DNA of 64,000 bases from QWQI01 sp964608915 (lineage in GTDB: Bacteria; Planctomycetota; Planctomycetia; Isosphaerales; Isosphaeraceae). Location: assembly GCA_964608915.1 (NCBI GenBank), contig CAZSQA010000018.1, positions 1 through 64,000 on the forward strand. Reading direction: 5' to 3'. Of this stretch, positions 48,401-58,000 are shown in pieces (position 1 is the stretch's first letter; each line of letters opens with the position of its first letter). The translations under genes were made by a program, and so were the position numbers. The notes under the pieces are model-generated. The model did not search any database. It was not told the DNA's origin and worked only from the letters and a program-made list of their open reading frames with translations.

Positions 48401-49013
48401 TCTCAAGGTGGATCAGCCGTTCGAAGTACAGCCGGCGGAAGGCTGGGAATACGATTCGACGGCAGCGGATGCGTTCGAGGCGGTTCTGTACCTGTCGGCG
48501 AATCGCGATCACCTGACACGCGAAGAGGCGAGGTCGGAGCCAAACCCTGTCAAGGTGCCGGTGGGGGCATCCCGAACGGAAGTGGCAGCCCGCGATCTGC
48601 CCGACTTCTTCATGGACTACTACTTGTACCGAAACCAGAAAGACGGCGACGGATCGCTCCCTAGTCTGGGCGATTTGTTCTCGATGATGGGCGGCATCCG
48701 GATGCCCTGGTCGCCGAATTTCGGGGTGCCCAGCGGGTCGCCGGATGAAGCCAGGAAGAAGCCGGTCGTGACGGTGGCTTCAGGGTTGAAACTCGTGGAA
48801 ATGGCCGGCGCCGGCGGCCCGCCGAAGGTAGCCGGCCAGGAAAGTTCGATCGTGATCGAGCAAGTCACCATAAACGGTACGCAGTACTGGAGATTGAGGT
48901 TCTGGATCGCGAACGACCCGGGTCAGACGATCCTGGCAAAGGACAAACTGTTCATTCAAGCGGCCCGTGACGGCAAGATCACGCGGGCCGTCAAGTGTGT
49001 GACGCCGGAATGA
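36480..49013 (+). CDS. Giant protein 1, 4177 residues, beta-rich
   Basis: A single open frame of 12.5 kb from ATG 36480 with no signal peptide or clear membrane span. Residues ~200-850 are rich in LP and alternating hydrophobic residues (VLLPGVDITGMSLDGLTLKV, FRVSVPSLARLPDFEIPNLN), suggesting long beta structure. Around 1200-1550, SLGLGVGLNNRLSAIPASPS and similar stretches resemble DUF6603-type long beta proteins, a weak match by eye. An Ala/Met hydrophobic run lies at ~1650-1677. ~3005-3120 looks like beta-propeller blades (GHVATLDSKGTVAIWTTRGN, NNEVQLWDAGEARQLRKYGS). ~3690-3720 has a GxGQIREV segment familiar from tail-associated proteins. No catalytic motif was found. Paired with a second giant 54 bases downstream. 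Confidence 0.9.
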   Translation: MASIYLSHQANQLPSDPAEEGRIYPLLRKVDDTHLSWAFAVPRPSDTGQVKERRKNRLVRALLHAMGFKLDTSPNPDHSGFDFLFLEGESLIGAYQTSIFDEDTLPNLSGTPAKLLVLDPDGGTLKLKPDEVTIRIIKETATFGVDRFRFESGDEWRFELQGEGAETNPSITVRVTPDELTKSQIPSGTLPVLSFEQSGLNGALKCNRVDVIASNQMPGSATTIALDIRHDRLTLDVATLVCIDPDTTPKLAIEVFPAISFQPDADLPVTVSLSNDSVCLRLQPRVDAGDNLPPRLTVNRFKPCVRVTIRGPVIHAEASSSGALEALRLLEPAERKFESTVEQINDFLVYSFEVCLPTDRIPQIDLPHLLSVEAIGVDLPNWPVSFPDPGVFVPEYLLRLAMPSLGLRVPDYQVNPLEIDLRPCGLPFADFLATFGLPDISAPNWPRWKDFLRFRKVTGVLLPGVDITGMSLDGLTLKVTFASIPVDAKLELHLPDKISWSQFDIQFPEVGIPSLTEFELGLEEPDPDFHFEVTLPVTDFAPNLPELWRIQLKKPSGPKLSLKITEVKITGSLVQFKVENLPEIDLNADKLLVNWRFRFTVPNPSKPDVVLNVPLPQVRLPKIDDVFDVRLLKLRAFKAGIEFGSFGVLAIAADLKTVTLDIPPVNGRFPIVQLFKRFEGEIDFEISLDVSLSLSKCFLSGLLGDLASVNFRVSVPSLARLPDFEIPNLNDIPLNFDFSALSLHYSVPKLLVSFGSLSTPIIPLELIVRVPHPTRLETEWDEIKLVLGMKFDVGKLRLADNRIYFFLPQRRSSDPLLNFAPRQVMDFDIFTLTFPNRPEPLGFPTADNHDGYLDLTSREFVIDLRYPEAENPTPPPRIHAFFPGGMNPEAARLGREGVENLKNGKEEDKDKYSRLRKEYTKRFDLELDEVDPKLWPNTGPDRLMFRFNSDGLTFAANLGKTDVEIDSSGFMDDGSSDSQSNGLIKPFKCQPQDKQRELRSRIVIIDNELKEAGVYAKSEVPGVDKLMAEISVVLRQRQKGMLPEVVASMELERADDAPLAEFSIKLLEMSLDRLALGLIWRMEEKEWDYSIVADGTIAFTGAASLVPDLEGLRAPSMQVVGLDLRRMNLRQLRIPIDLVKPVKFDILDGMFGVELGDMEIGWEFEGGIPKPRLLACEMAKLTYKNPGALEVSVTVGGFQIEFDEDLKAHVKLPSSLGIEVALGSSAKFAGRVGWVETDVERYLFASGKLMLEGLPEIRGLLKFGTGLKNSGRREINLVLYGEMDLDEQLFSGAVVKSLGLGVGLNNRLSAIPASPSADAILRRIDQVNPGELEGWQFVREGGFYLSVVGSVTLASNLGEPDVLNAYVAALVVSIDTNFDLVAAGKLWLSCTVKGQKDNPNNPAFVGAMVLSPRQRKLEVVLESRKNAYVEQNDLIKKLLDKGFVRFAFRMTPQLVDFHLAEVSYRDQMFGVQMEFAGEFRFAIFKRAVLLRNDLSATGFVARSLNGGCGGFDLNGQAYLRLGYGGLLSDRGAMAYAFIEAGIRFRVSAWIEIGFSISIRICGKRFTKSWSIVFRTRVPELELTFRGHIAIADHGGFCGFDLQVSINVPICGYRLNVTAGWAVNADLYQEVRGQVAAFEAELEAAVKALDQSGTVSAVAPAALAMMAPMAALAAIEEESPAPPPAESWLMYSRQLEDEKSVALLMPAPNARWLTPKMATIKEITVSGNQATFVIGGSISGLPQGETKVRLVGLRAAKTEFAITVAKLNRSWKARIDHDTVTLFDSDVDPGNYHLLAGVWYVEETDPALSLSSQDQDTVPYFNEVERLAVRTSKEWLNIVEFDGSKVKTDNPHNITGEARVLLRNGSVVQDPGKSRSFDSTDLSNLTVTAKRIDDNHIELELLDLGDITPAVGWQLASAIEIAPPWSARNRIAALRENAWNIEQYGEHTGAAAAWAETAARAGDAEPVSANHGYAVVFDERYATADPRFLADNSPVEPGVTSTRFRPIDDVEAVGVDAVLEAARRYEQASFNVARQQLHEAFDLDKDDAILQARAQATQLLVHRLSDPGGLKPGDRLEAPLVDHEPGKVAYGWLCKTATDLLKRVDPAQPEVLYIRRAGGVAQPVALAFPKTSGTNAVVPELLPIRQDFVIDESSEVRERGRVIVRLPIRYPEEVLRNRPEDIGRLQVYRRIGDGPVELVFDQLRPDISRLDKKQVFSISRQRFVDDPAETQIKLREDFKLSATFDQTKTSITFDERQSRLLLPDPKSSADNLSNFSCRIDDNERRVKNAKLNGDGTLTLEFEPKIEKESGEITLELIADGLIVPRPVLISDEFAVNDRQFDLAQLRSAIGSGRAPQVSYSLKVLAEDDPGGPISDETKPWPTPVPLFVPKRRDPLPNLALAIPVSSLLESSDQGIAIQLIDLSEETPKLAERNGRLISADDFEFWLDGDILRQTGFYAGEAADPNPPREGDGSRVTLAAVNAKDGSESTAGKIPIGIGQVPGTSYFKLKDTRDSLDPKDQADLKLLPGTAFRAFFRAKGETAVRSLRRLPIFLIREFPRNWDSSVRYRVIDTAEIIPSTDLEEVKNGVATPILTDFSADDRYEAGRSAIRTVWPSLSLLDGGVELQFRDFDDSSMRSRTLVEVLEADEFAQSQTDFRDDTFWTPRPPDRVERYVSRAVAKADIPDSGKLKAVYRWNRMGNKIDVVRRLEKASHDLKPANDWKSNAEAVSKIQTALLSFEKSPLNLNRLATRQLIELLRLNLRAVVVGNKFEGTQSVQLRNERSAHQSLLELLTRIEQSRAETVSDTDPNDVAFLDRDTARKLAGIARRRIAIANEALALQNIGEVPKTASMRDQDHSGEKWARKTEWSEIYGDAISLAAQKPLPMTSELVNRFSESNDAVTNCLELIDQLKSNIERLDLEKLVPRAAGLSELLDKLDEKIRDSETDTPAGLLKRPHHELTTTRREDGEIVAREVPLRGLLPARARQAKLGEIPPLPDERLERLGIRAGHVATLDSKGTVAIWTTRGNSVRTEPMERVQYFETHATQPALAFALGEVAEGPRLLIAAKFGSQNNEVQLWDAGEARQLRKYGSALGTTFAATPRGLEVALVRETFKLTAIGIEELNRSNVPAAVTEKLEPLKGKEFANEEEFMDAVRKELTQGEFDTHKPTIANHVRRYQVELHTTEPTEAIDPEKPLPTPREKLVFGDGEKTQPLDGPVAYHDEIQVIAAARGNEILFWRDMGRQENRTPFLRFELGLSTAATHIQPVTLPCGAGFVVASTDPGKGLFFVDPLSRRHDPDRLPHKQPQPVVIDDGAIAVTQLAVDRRDAKATVVIDGTAQTHDLLQVEAPVKHTDASLIAVLHGRENGQDQSYLVLPKGGSVRVVPHGDDRPLQTLPAPAGFGAADAGEIVAIVCALQTGRMATAAGDPLSLFHLWERMGFALDIAAQDKTTRLFPIEKLRKNVGEVVSEMGPQIVINDQPHYVYLVEGKEPDAEFRDDRVGFCHVNVAVVPEAFLAACLEGNEAALEAWLSNRSIKLADAAEEKRVELMYLAHMTRLVGVPHPSRFGAKTGPSDSPGLPRGSELRLQPRSDRFVRVPASAGFSHWSWTLPDRKGHRMLVAARRVSRYEPLLRWWLNFHTRFNLAEEVALRKLGTDQNEHTVTAVSQDTLTLNARLEPASNWQPLRVEITSGTGVGQIREVMEIASDSATTTVTIDPGDPWLVSPVANSTKCRIMDAAPGWRLVVIEPIHDPARGEGARPLMVYQYPHSRKPRFSYQIPLDGMRATYNQISRVRTGYHGVEAAFRYFLPDRIDDPEAATLEELLGEIAASTDTPALPPRTVTNVAGGAEPDVRLFRHERMVSLPGLPFFYRYRLDIRSAYQARALEWDRSTAADRLPDDENASPSAQRLPASLGLNEMTLSPMVLTGKLPANQPTDKSKVRLFADGEFAGDLKLRVRATSSDEWIERKVTLWQAGVLKVDQPFEVQPAEGWEYDSTAADAFEAVLYLSANRDHLTREEARSEPNPVKVPVGASRTEVAARDLPDFFMDYYLYRNQKDGDGSLPSLGDLFSMMGGIRMPWSPNFGVPSGSPDEARKKPVVTVASGLKLVEMAGAGGPPKVAGQESSIVIEQVTINGTQYWRLRFWIANDPGQTILAKDKLFIQAARDGKITRAVKCVTPE

Positions 49014-49067
49014 CCGGGCGTGACCATCTGACGAAACAGAGTCGAACCACAGAAAACCGAGGCACCC

Positions 49068-52000
49068 ATGGCATTACAAGATTTGGCTCGACGAAGCGGG
49101 TTCACGCATGATTATGGAAACTCGATTTTCCTGCAGTTGGAAATGCCGGCGTCGAACCCGCGCATGCGTGATTCGTTCGGATGTCAGCTTCTGATCGACC
49201 AGGGAGAATGGAATGGATCGGATATCGGGACGCTGATCGAATCCCTGCAACCTGGACAGGAACGAGGGCGGATCGGCTCGATCGCCATACGAAGAGACGA
49301 CAAAGTGGAGTTCGGGAGCGATGCGTCACGCAAGTATCGTCTACTGAGCTTTTTCGGGAAGGAGGCCGAATTCGGCGCGCGGAAATTCGCCGGGCTGGTT
49401 CCCGCCGATTTCGAATATCATTTCGACCTGAACGTGAGAATACGTTGTCTCGACGTCGAACGAAAGAATATCGCGCAGGGCGGTGAGATCTGGCTCGTGC
49501 GGGGGGAGATTCTATCAGGAGGCCTGCTTTTCAGGGATCCCGGCCCTCCCGATATGTTCGCTCAAGTCGATCTCGATCGCATTTGGCCTTCGCGTGAACT
49601 GCGGGGAATTTTCTTCTCGGGATCCGAGTTACAGATTGAGACCGGGACGAGATATCGAAAGATCGTGTCGGGCGATATGCCAAGCACTCAGCCTGTCGAC
49701 ATGCCGGATCGAGTCAATATCAATCGCGTATCCACCGGCACGGATGTAAGATCGGCACTGGTTCGATTTCGAAATCAGAATCAAGTCAACTGGAGCCCAC
49801 TCTACGTAATCGTCGAATATGCGGTCATACCGAACGCTATGGCGCAGATACGACTCGATCGGCCGATTCCGTCAGGACAGAAACCTGGTTCGAATTGGGA
49901 TTATCAAATTTTCGAAGGGGACCCGATCAAAAAGTATCGCCTGACGGACATCTCCCGTAATTCCGCTTCCGATAGTGTGGTGCGAGCCAGGTGGGAACAA
50001 ATCTCCGCGAAATCGGCACTCAGCCTGAGTTCGATCGAGCCGGAAGGATTGCCTGTCGAACCTCATTCGAAAGCGATCGATGATTTTTTCGAAAAGATCA
50101 AGGTTCTCTGCGACCAGCTGAATCCCCAAACCACGATCTCGATCGCCCGCGGAAGCCGACTCGACAGCCGCCTTGTCGTCCTCGTCGACGACATGGACAA
50201 ATACGGTGCCGACGGCAAACCGAAATCCAGTCTCCGCAAGTTCCTGAAGATCGACTGGGAATTCAAGTTCGAACCTTATCGCGCCGATCCGAGTCCGGTC
50301 CGTCTCGCTCAAAGCTTCACCTGGCGGCCTCGCACTCTGGAAATTCTTGATGAATCGAGCGCATCCGCCTCGTACGTTCTGCACGAAGCCGATCTTACGG
50401 ATGCCGCTCTTCATGGCTCGCCTGTTCATGACACGGGACCGACGGTCCGGATCGAATGGAAATCCGTCGACGCGACACGAATCGATATTCCCGAAACCCT
50501 GCTTATCGGCACGGCATTCGATGCGGCTCGCCAAAGACCTGCCGCAAGCAAAGCGGACCGGGAGCTTTGGTTTCAGGCTTCTTGCGATCCCGTGACAGCT
50601 TACGGCGGTCTTCCGTCGGCATGGGCCAATATCACTGCCCAGGAACCGCCCGCCGTACCCACGGGCACAGGCCCATCGACCTCAGGTTTGAGCGGCCCGG
50701 TCTTCCTCAAAATCAATAACGAATGGACTCTGGAAGCGGCCCCCGTCGACCCCGGAGCGAATCGCGCGACGGCGGTTCCTGGCGTTCGACTCACGTTAGC
50801 CCGGGAAAGCTCAACCATTACGGCCAAGCTCGAACTGTTCGCCGCCGACGTGACGCTCGATTCGCCGAAGTTCCGGATCTACGACAAGCCGGTCAAAGAC
50901 CCGAAATCGGTGCCGAACGAACGGCGGCCCCAGGACGGAACGCTCGAAACATCGCTGCGATTTATCCATCGGCCGGAATGGGAGCGAGTCCCGCCCAATA
51001 TCGATCATGCCCTGGTCTGTACTTTTGAGACCGACAAGTTCGTCCTGCGTCGCGATCCGCAAGCCGTGCGCCTCTTCCTGCCTGCGGAACGGGCACTGGT
51101 CGACCCGGTTTCGGTGACGCGCGGCAATCTGGTCGGCCGTCAAATCGTGGCTTTCCCGGTCTTGTTACGGCCGACCGACAGATCGAAGTTACTGAAAGTC
51201 GTTTCGGCCCAGCCCGGAATCGATCCGAGCGGGAAATCCATTGCGACGCTCGTTCTCGAGCTGGAGAGCGAAGAGTTTCCGGCCGACAATCCGAATCTGT
51301 TCGAAGACTTTTTCGCCCAGTTGGAACCGAATGACTCGAAGATCGAAACCATCGTCGCCCGTATTCGAAAGCTGAAACGGGACAATGACGATAAGACGAA
51401 CAAGACGGCGACGCTGGAAATCGTGACGGACAAGGCGATCGAGTCAGGGACGAATTACCGCCTGTCCGTCGGGCCCACACGGCTGGCTTTGCCGCGCGAC
51501 GTCAACCATGGCCTGATCCCGATCGGGGTGAGCGAATTCGAAATTGCGGCCATCGCAAATGATATTCCGAGCCTGAGGTTCGCTCTCGATACGATCCGGG
51601 GCGAAGAAGGCCAGTCCGTGCTTACGCTGCACCCATGGAGCGAGTGGGGACCGAGGCCGAACCCGAACGGCAAGCCCTGGCTCGAGACCGGCCGCGTTCG
51701 CCTGCATCACCGCAATTTGATTCAGGAACATGCCGAGTTCGAATCGTCGTTCGAGGATCGATTCCCGCCCGAAGGCCCGGCCAGGAATCCGGACGGGACC
51801 ACGCCGGGCCCGTCGTTGCCGCTGGCCGATTTCGTACGGGCCGTTCGCGACCGTTACACCGAAGCGACGGGGAATTTGATCGCGCCTTCGGCGGACCTGG
51901 CTGCCAAAGCTGTGCGCAACTGGCTTCCGAACAGCATCTTGAAGGACGCCGCCGGTGGCGTCTCGAATCCCCGGGTAGAGATATCGCTTGACGCAAGCGA

Positions 52001-55000
52001 TCTCACCATCCTGCCGAAAGCGGAAGTGAGGACGGCCCAAGGCGACATCGCCAAAGATCCGTTCAGCTTCGAAGCGAACGTCAACGGAACGGTTCGGCAT
52101 TTACGTCAATCGCTGAAACTTCGTAAAACGCACAAGCCGAAAGATCCGGACCCTGATTTCGAAAACGACAAGGTGGGTGCCGACCAGCATTGGCTGGACG
52201 TTTCGTTGACCCCGGACAAGCTCGAAATCGGGAACTTTCCTGAGATCCGTCTGGCGAAAACCGATCCCACGGACGTGACCAGTCGCCGAGCCGTGGATTC
52301 GTCCGTTCCGCTGCTGTTCTCACGGCATGACATATGCGCGCTGGCGTCGATCGATCTTGCCGACGGCCGCGCGATCGCGATCGCCGGCAGTCCTGAACGA
52401 CAGGCGACCGTCTACGTGTTCGACAACATGGGTGCGATCCAGCGCAGACAATCGTTCCCTGGCGGCGCGCTCGTCGACGTCGCTCTTCTTCGGCCCGACA
52501 GCGTGATCCGGGGGTTGGCCATTCGCAAGAACGGCAATGACTCCGAGCTGGTCCGCTTCACGATCGACCCAAGCTCAGGGATGCCGAACGTCGACAGCCG
52601 TGCGATCACGATGACGGGTATGCCGGTGATGCTGGCCAGTACGCCCGGCGAAGCCTCAGCGAGCGTATTCGTCCTGACGACGAAGCCGGGGGTGTTCGCC
52701 GTCGATGTCGAAACAGGACCGGGCAGGGAAATCGCCGGTGCGGGCGCCGGGGCGACAGCCATCGGTGCCGACTTCGTCGGGGGCCAGCCTTACCTTGCCG
52801 TGGGAACCGGCACCGGGACCGTCTCGGTCTGGCGAAACACCGGCGGCACGTGGGCCAGGATTGCGGATGGCGACCATCGCCTGGACACCAGCCCGCTGCT
52901 GGGTGCGGACAGTTCTGCCGGACTCGAGATCCCGAAGGCTCGATCGATCCGTAGTTTGCGTGTACGAGGCGACATGGCTCAGCCTGGCGTCGTCGCTGTC
53001 GACGGCTCACGCTTCCCGTGCCATTGGGTCTGGAAAATCGACGACCCCGCGACCCCCTTGCCGGTCAAGGCAGCGGCTCAGGTCTGGCTGCAGCCATCCG
53101 ATGCGCTTTGTGTCTCGTTCGGTCGCGTGAAGAATCTCGAGCAGCGTCAAACGAATGATGCAGTGCCGCTGTTCGCCCTTGGTTTGCGGTCCGGAGTCGT
53201 GCGCATCAGTGCGGCGATCGCTCGCCCCGAAGTTCTCACGGCGATTCGGCAGTTCGACGCCGCCGAGTCACCTGTGAATCGGCTTTCGCTGGCGGGAAGC
53301 GAAGATCCAGCGACTCCGGCCGTCTGTTTTGCGGGCACCTCCGCTGGCGGACTGCTTGCGTGGGACGCTCGAACCGGCGCGGAATGGCCTGAAGCGCCGA
53401 CACAACCATCGGAGGATTTTCCTCATCCCATCGCACCGAAAACCTTCTTCGACGCTCTCGGTGTCGTGCGCGCCTTGCCGTCCGCCACGGCGGGGTCCGA
53501 TCTGACGGTCGATGAGCTGTCGATCGGTACGGACACGTTCCGTTCCGTCAGCACGTGCGGCCTGAAACTCGTCGTCGACGAACTCCACGCGGACGCCGCC
53601 GAAGCCTCGGACATCACGGACATCCGGCTCTGGTCAGACGCGTTCAAAATTCGCGATAGCGGTTCCGTCGATCCCAGGAAATTTCCGGACGGCGACTTCG
53701 ATCCGGGCCATATCGCCTTTTTCTCCGCTATTAAGGCTGCTAACGGGCTGAAATCGCTGGCGGTCTTTGACCATGTACCCCGGCTCGCCGGCATTCCGTT
53801 CTTCGTGACCGGGATTCGGATGCTGAAACTGAATGCCGCCCAAACCGCGATCGAAATCGCGGAGCTGGAAGGAGTCCCGATCAACCCGGACGAAATCGCG
53901 GCGGGGCAGGATCCGGCGGATGCCGGCACGCTGCCCGGGGTCGTCGCCCGGGCGATGAGTCGCGGCAGCATAATCACCGTCAAAATCGAGTCCGGCACCT
54001 GGTCCGTTCTTCCGGCAGAGAGTCTTATCGATTGGACGTTCGCGGTCAATCGGCAGGTGCCGATCGAAGGAGCCGAGGGTTTTCCGGCGGCGCTGGCCCG
54101 CATTCGCAGCAAGTCGGTGACAGCGAAAAAACTGGATAACCGTGACAGGCTCTGTTTCGAAATCGACGAAACCGACTCGAAAAGCCTCGTATTCGGCCGA
54201 TTGTGGCCGCTCGGCGATTCCGTCCAGCTCGTTTCGCACGCTTCGTTTCGACGCGAGTCGGCGAGCGATCCGTGGGAACAGACCGGCTATTCGTTCCGCA
54301 CGTCGGCGGAAACCGAAACCCTGACGTGCGAACATCGCTGGGAAACCTCCACAGGTAATCCGACGGTATCCACGGACCCCCAAACTCTCGTGTGGGATGG
54401 AGGCCGTTACGTCAGCTTCCATCTCCCAGATGACCGCAAGGTTCACATCACGGATCGCATGACCGGACTCGCGTTCGACACACCGCTTTTCGAGCATGGT
54501 CAGACTTCACCGGAAATCATCACGACAGCGATTCTGGAAACCACCGACGTGGCCGGTGAGATGACGCTGACTGTCGCCGCCGGCCGGGCGACCCCGGTAT
54601 CGTCGGACAAAGGGCTCGTCGAATTCGGCCACTGGGATGGCGAAGCTCTCGCCGATGGCCCTATCGTCTCGAAAGCCACGAAGGCGAGCTGGGGCTCCGA
54701 AAAACTGAAGGGCTATCCCGTCGTCAGGCTTTGCGGACCTTCATTCGGCGAAATCGATCACGTCAGCGTGGTGAACGGCCTGGCCCGGCTTCACGCAAGA
54801 GAGGAGTCGCCGTTGCCCGCCGAAGGGGCGGGGCTTTCGTCGACCGTACTGCCCGATAACGTGCGCGTATTCGGACTCGATCGCATCTCACGCACCTTCT
54901 CCCTGGCTCAGGATCTCAAGGCCGATGAGGCGACAAGCGTCGGATTCATCCAGTTCGTGCGGCGGATCGAAACGTCGGCGCAAGAGTCCGGCAGCCACCG

Positions 55001-58000
55001 GTTGACGATCTCGGATTCAGGGTCGGCACTCGCGGTCGACGACCACGTTCGAGTGATCACGAACGGTAATGCCCAGATCGGCAAAATCGTCGATGTCGTC
55101 GGGCCGCTCGTCAGCGGGCTGGCTTCGCCCCCCGTGGCGGGATCGCTTCTGCAAAGGCTTTTCGCCGTCACCGAGGTTGTCGACCCTGACGAAAAACGAG
55201 CGACGGTCCGGCTGAAGTCGAACACCGAGGAACTTGTCGATCGATCGATCTTCGTTCACTCTGAAATCGCGAACGATTGTCGCCTTTACCTTGCCCTCAA
55301 TCGGGATGAATTCGGTTTTGACCTGTACCAGCCAGCCACGATTACGCCGCCCGTCGCAGAGACGTACAAGTGGCGAGCCGTGCACTCGATCCTGTCCATT
55401 TCTCACGATCCCGGTGAAGCGAAGATCGACATTGGGCCGCTGCCGCTTCCCGCGTTCACGAAGATCGGACTGACGGAAATCGCCGATGACGGCTCACTCA
55501 TCGGCGTTTGGGACACGATTCCTGAATCGGGCACTTTCGTGCTGCTGTGCCGGGTCAAGATCGGCGACGGCGCCGCGATCGACAATCCCGGGACATGGAC
55601 CGCAAACGGAGCCGCTCCCATCACCGTGGCCTCGATCGACAATCAGGCGGGTGTGCCCGTCGTCGTGACGACTACGGAAGACCACGGATTGATCGACGGT
55701 GACATCGTCGAAATCGCGGGCGTCGTAGGCGCGGCCGCGATCAATGGCCAGGCACGTGTTCAAATCATGTCACCGAAGACATTCAGGCTGTATGCGGTCG
55801 CCGCTGCTGTACCAGGTGGTTCGGGCGGGTTTTGGGAGAGGCTCGATCAGGACGAGACGGTATCCGCCATCACTGCCGATCGGTTGCCCGTCGTGCTGTC
55901 GGCAGGCAGAATCCCCGAGGTGTTCAGCCGCTTTCGCCTGATCCTCGACGACACGGCACAAGACGAAGTTTTCTTCGCCGGTCCGGCAGGGAATTCACGG
56001 ACTTCCTGGGAGGCATTAAGCCCCGTCCTGACATTCGACAAGGATGCGACCTACTGGTCGCCATCAGTGTCGATGGAACCGGGAGACGGCAAGACGGTCT
56101 TCCTGAGGACACGCTCGGCCATTCTTCCCAAAACGGTTTCGACCGCCATATCGGCCTTCGACCGAATGGGAACGGGTGTGTTGCAAGCCGATCCGGTACG
56201 AATGATACGAATCGATCGCCGCGGTGTTTATTTGACAAGGGAAGTGACGCGACTCAATGACGGTCCGGCGAGTTGGTCCATTCGTTCCACTGCAGCGGCT
56301 TTCGTGCGTAACGATGCCGATTCGGGCAATCGGCTCGTGTTCGATGCCGTTCCGCCGACCGACACGAATGTGCCGCCGAACGGTACGACGAAGGCACAAG
56401 CGAATCCGATCGAGTTTCTGGAAACCGGACGTTGCGGCGGCCGAAGCGTGGCCATCACGGCCGATGGCGGCATCCTGAACGTTTGGCCCATCGACGTGCC
56501 TGTGGCAGATCTCGAGCCGGCGCAGAAGCTCTCAGGTGCCGGCAATGTGTCGGCGCTCGCCGCGCGTGAGATCCGGGAATCGTTGTGGGTCGCGGCCGTT
56601 CGCGGCGGTCAGCTATCCATTTACAGGCTTGACGATGCTCATGGCAAGGCGGTGAGCGTTTCGGTCGCGCTGGGCTCGACCCCGACGACCGTTTTGGCCG
56701 CGATTACGGAACATGAAGATGACGTCGTCGTGGCGATCAGTGACGGCAAGGCCCTGAAATTCTGGCGTATTCGCGCGAAAAGCGACGGCATGCTCGATAC
56801 GCCGGAGCCGATTTGGGGCAAAACCCAAGTGAATGCGACAGACACGATCATTCGCCTGGCGGGCGGCCTGGATGCGGGCACGGCGACGTTTCTGGTCGGT
56901 CTCCGCGATCACGTCGGGTCCATTCGTGCGGAATCCTGGTCACCGACCGGCTTCGTCGTGATTCGATCCGGCGAATCGAACGCACCCAGCCCGCGAGCGG
57001 CGCTGGGTGTCGATATTGGTGTCGTGCCTGCCGGCGCGAATAGAAAATTGACGGCAAGGCTGCATCCGTCACGGCGTGTCAGGTTCGACGTGAAGAAGGA
57101 CCTGATAACCTTCCGGGCTTTCGCTCAGCTCGAGCAAGGCGGATATCGTTGTCTAACGCTGCACCCGACGACGCCTGATGCCTCGCGAGGCAGGGGGGCC
57201 CTGGCCTTGTGGACGACCGGCGACCTGGCACGCGACGTATTCGACCCGGCTGTCGGCCGGCTCGAACTTCACGCGGCATCGGTGGAGCTGGAACAGAGCA
57301 AGACTGAATGGACAAACCCGCATCCGTTGACATTTACGGCAGGAACCAAAACCGTCGACGCGCAGGATGCAGCCGCGTTCGCAAGCTCTCTGACGACTTA
57401 CGTCGGCGATCTTTCGATGACTAAGCTGGGCACGACGATCGTCGACTTCAAGCTTGGATACCAGCGTGTCAGAATTCTGCTGGAGAGCGACCTTCGATCG
57501 GAGAATCGCGCCGTAACGACAGGCGTCCTGATACTGACGGACTCGACAAGTAAGGTGGAGAAACCATTGCTGCAAGCTGTGGTTCGGTGCAAATTCGATC
57601 CGGAGAAAAACGCTCTGGAACTGATCGACGACGTTTTCTGGTCGACGAAGATCACGCCTCAGGTCGACGGGTCGGAAGCGGACATTCTTCTCCCGGAGGA
57701 TCCCGGTAAAAAAGCCGGGTCCACCAGCTTTTCCGTGACGGGATTCAGCCCGGGTACCGATTCGCCCCGCGGGTTCGTTCGCCTCCGACTGACGAGCCGA
57801 TCGCCGTGGCTGCTGGGCACTGTCGAAGTCGACGGGAGCCTGGTTCCCTTGATTCCTGAATTGGAACCCTCTTTGGTCCAGGCTCCGGATCGAATCGGTA
57901 ATGACTCTGTGCGGCTGGCGCATCGCCTGCGCGCCGGTCTCGCGGCCCGTCCCGTCGTGCCGCGAGATTTCTTGTCTGTGTCCATCGCGCAGCCACCGAC

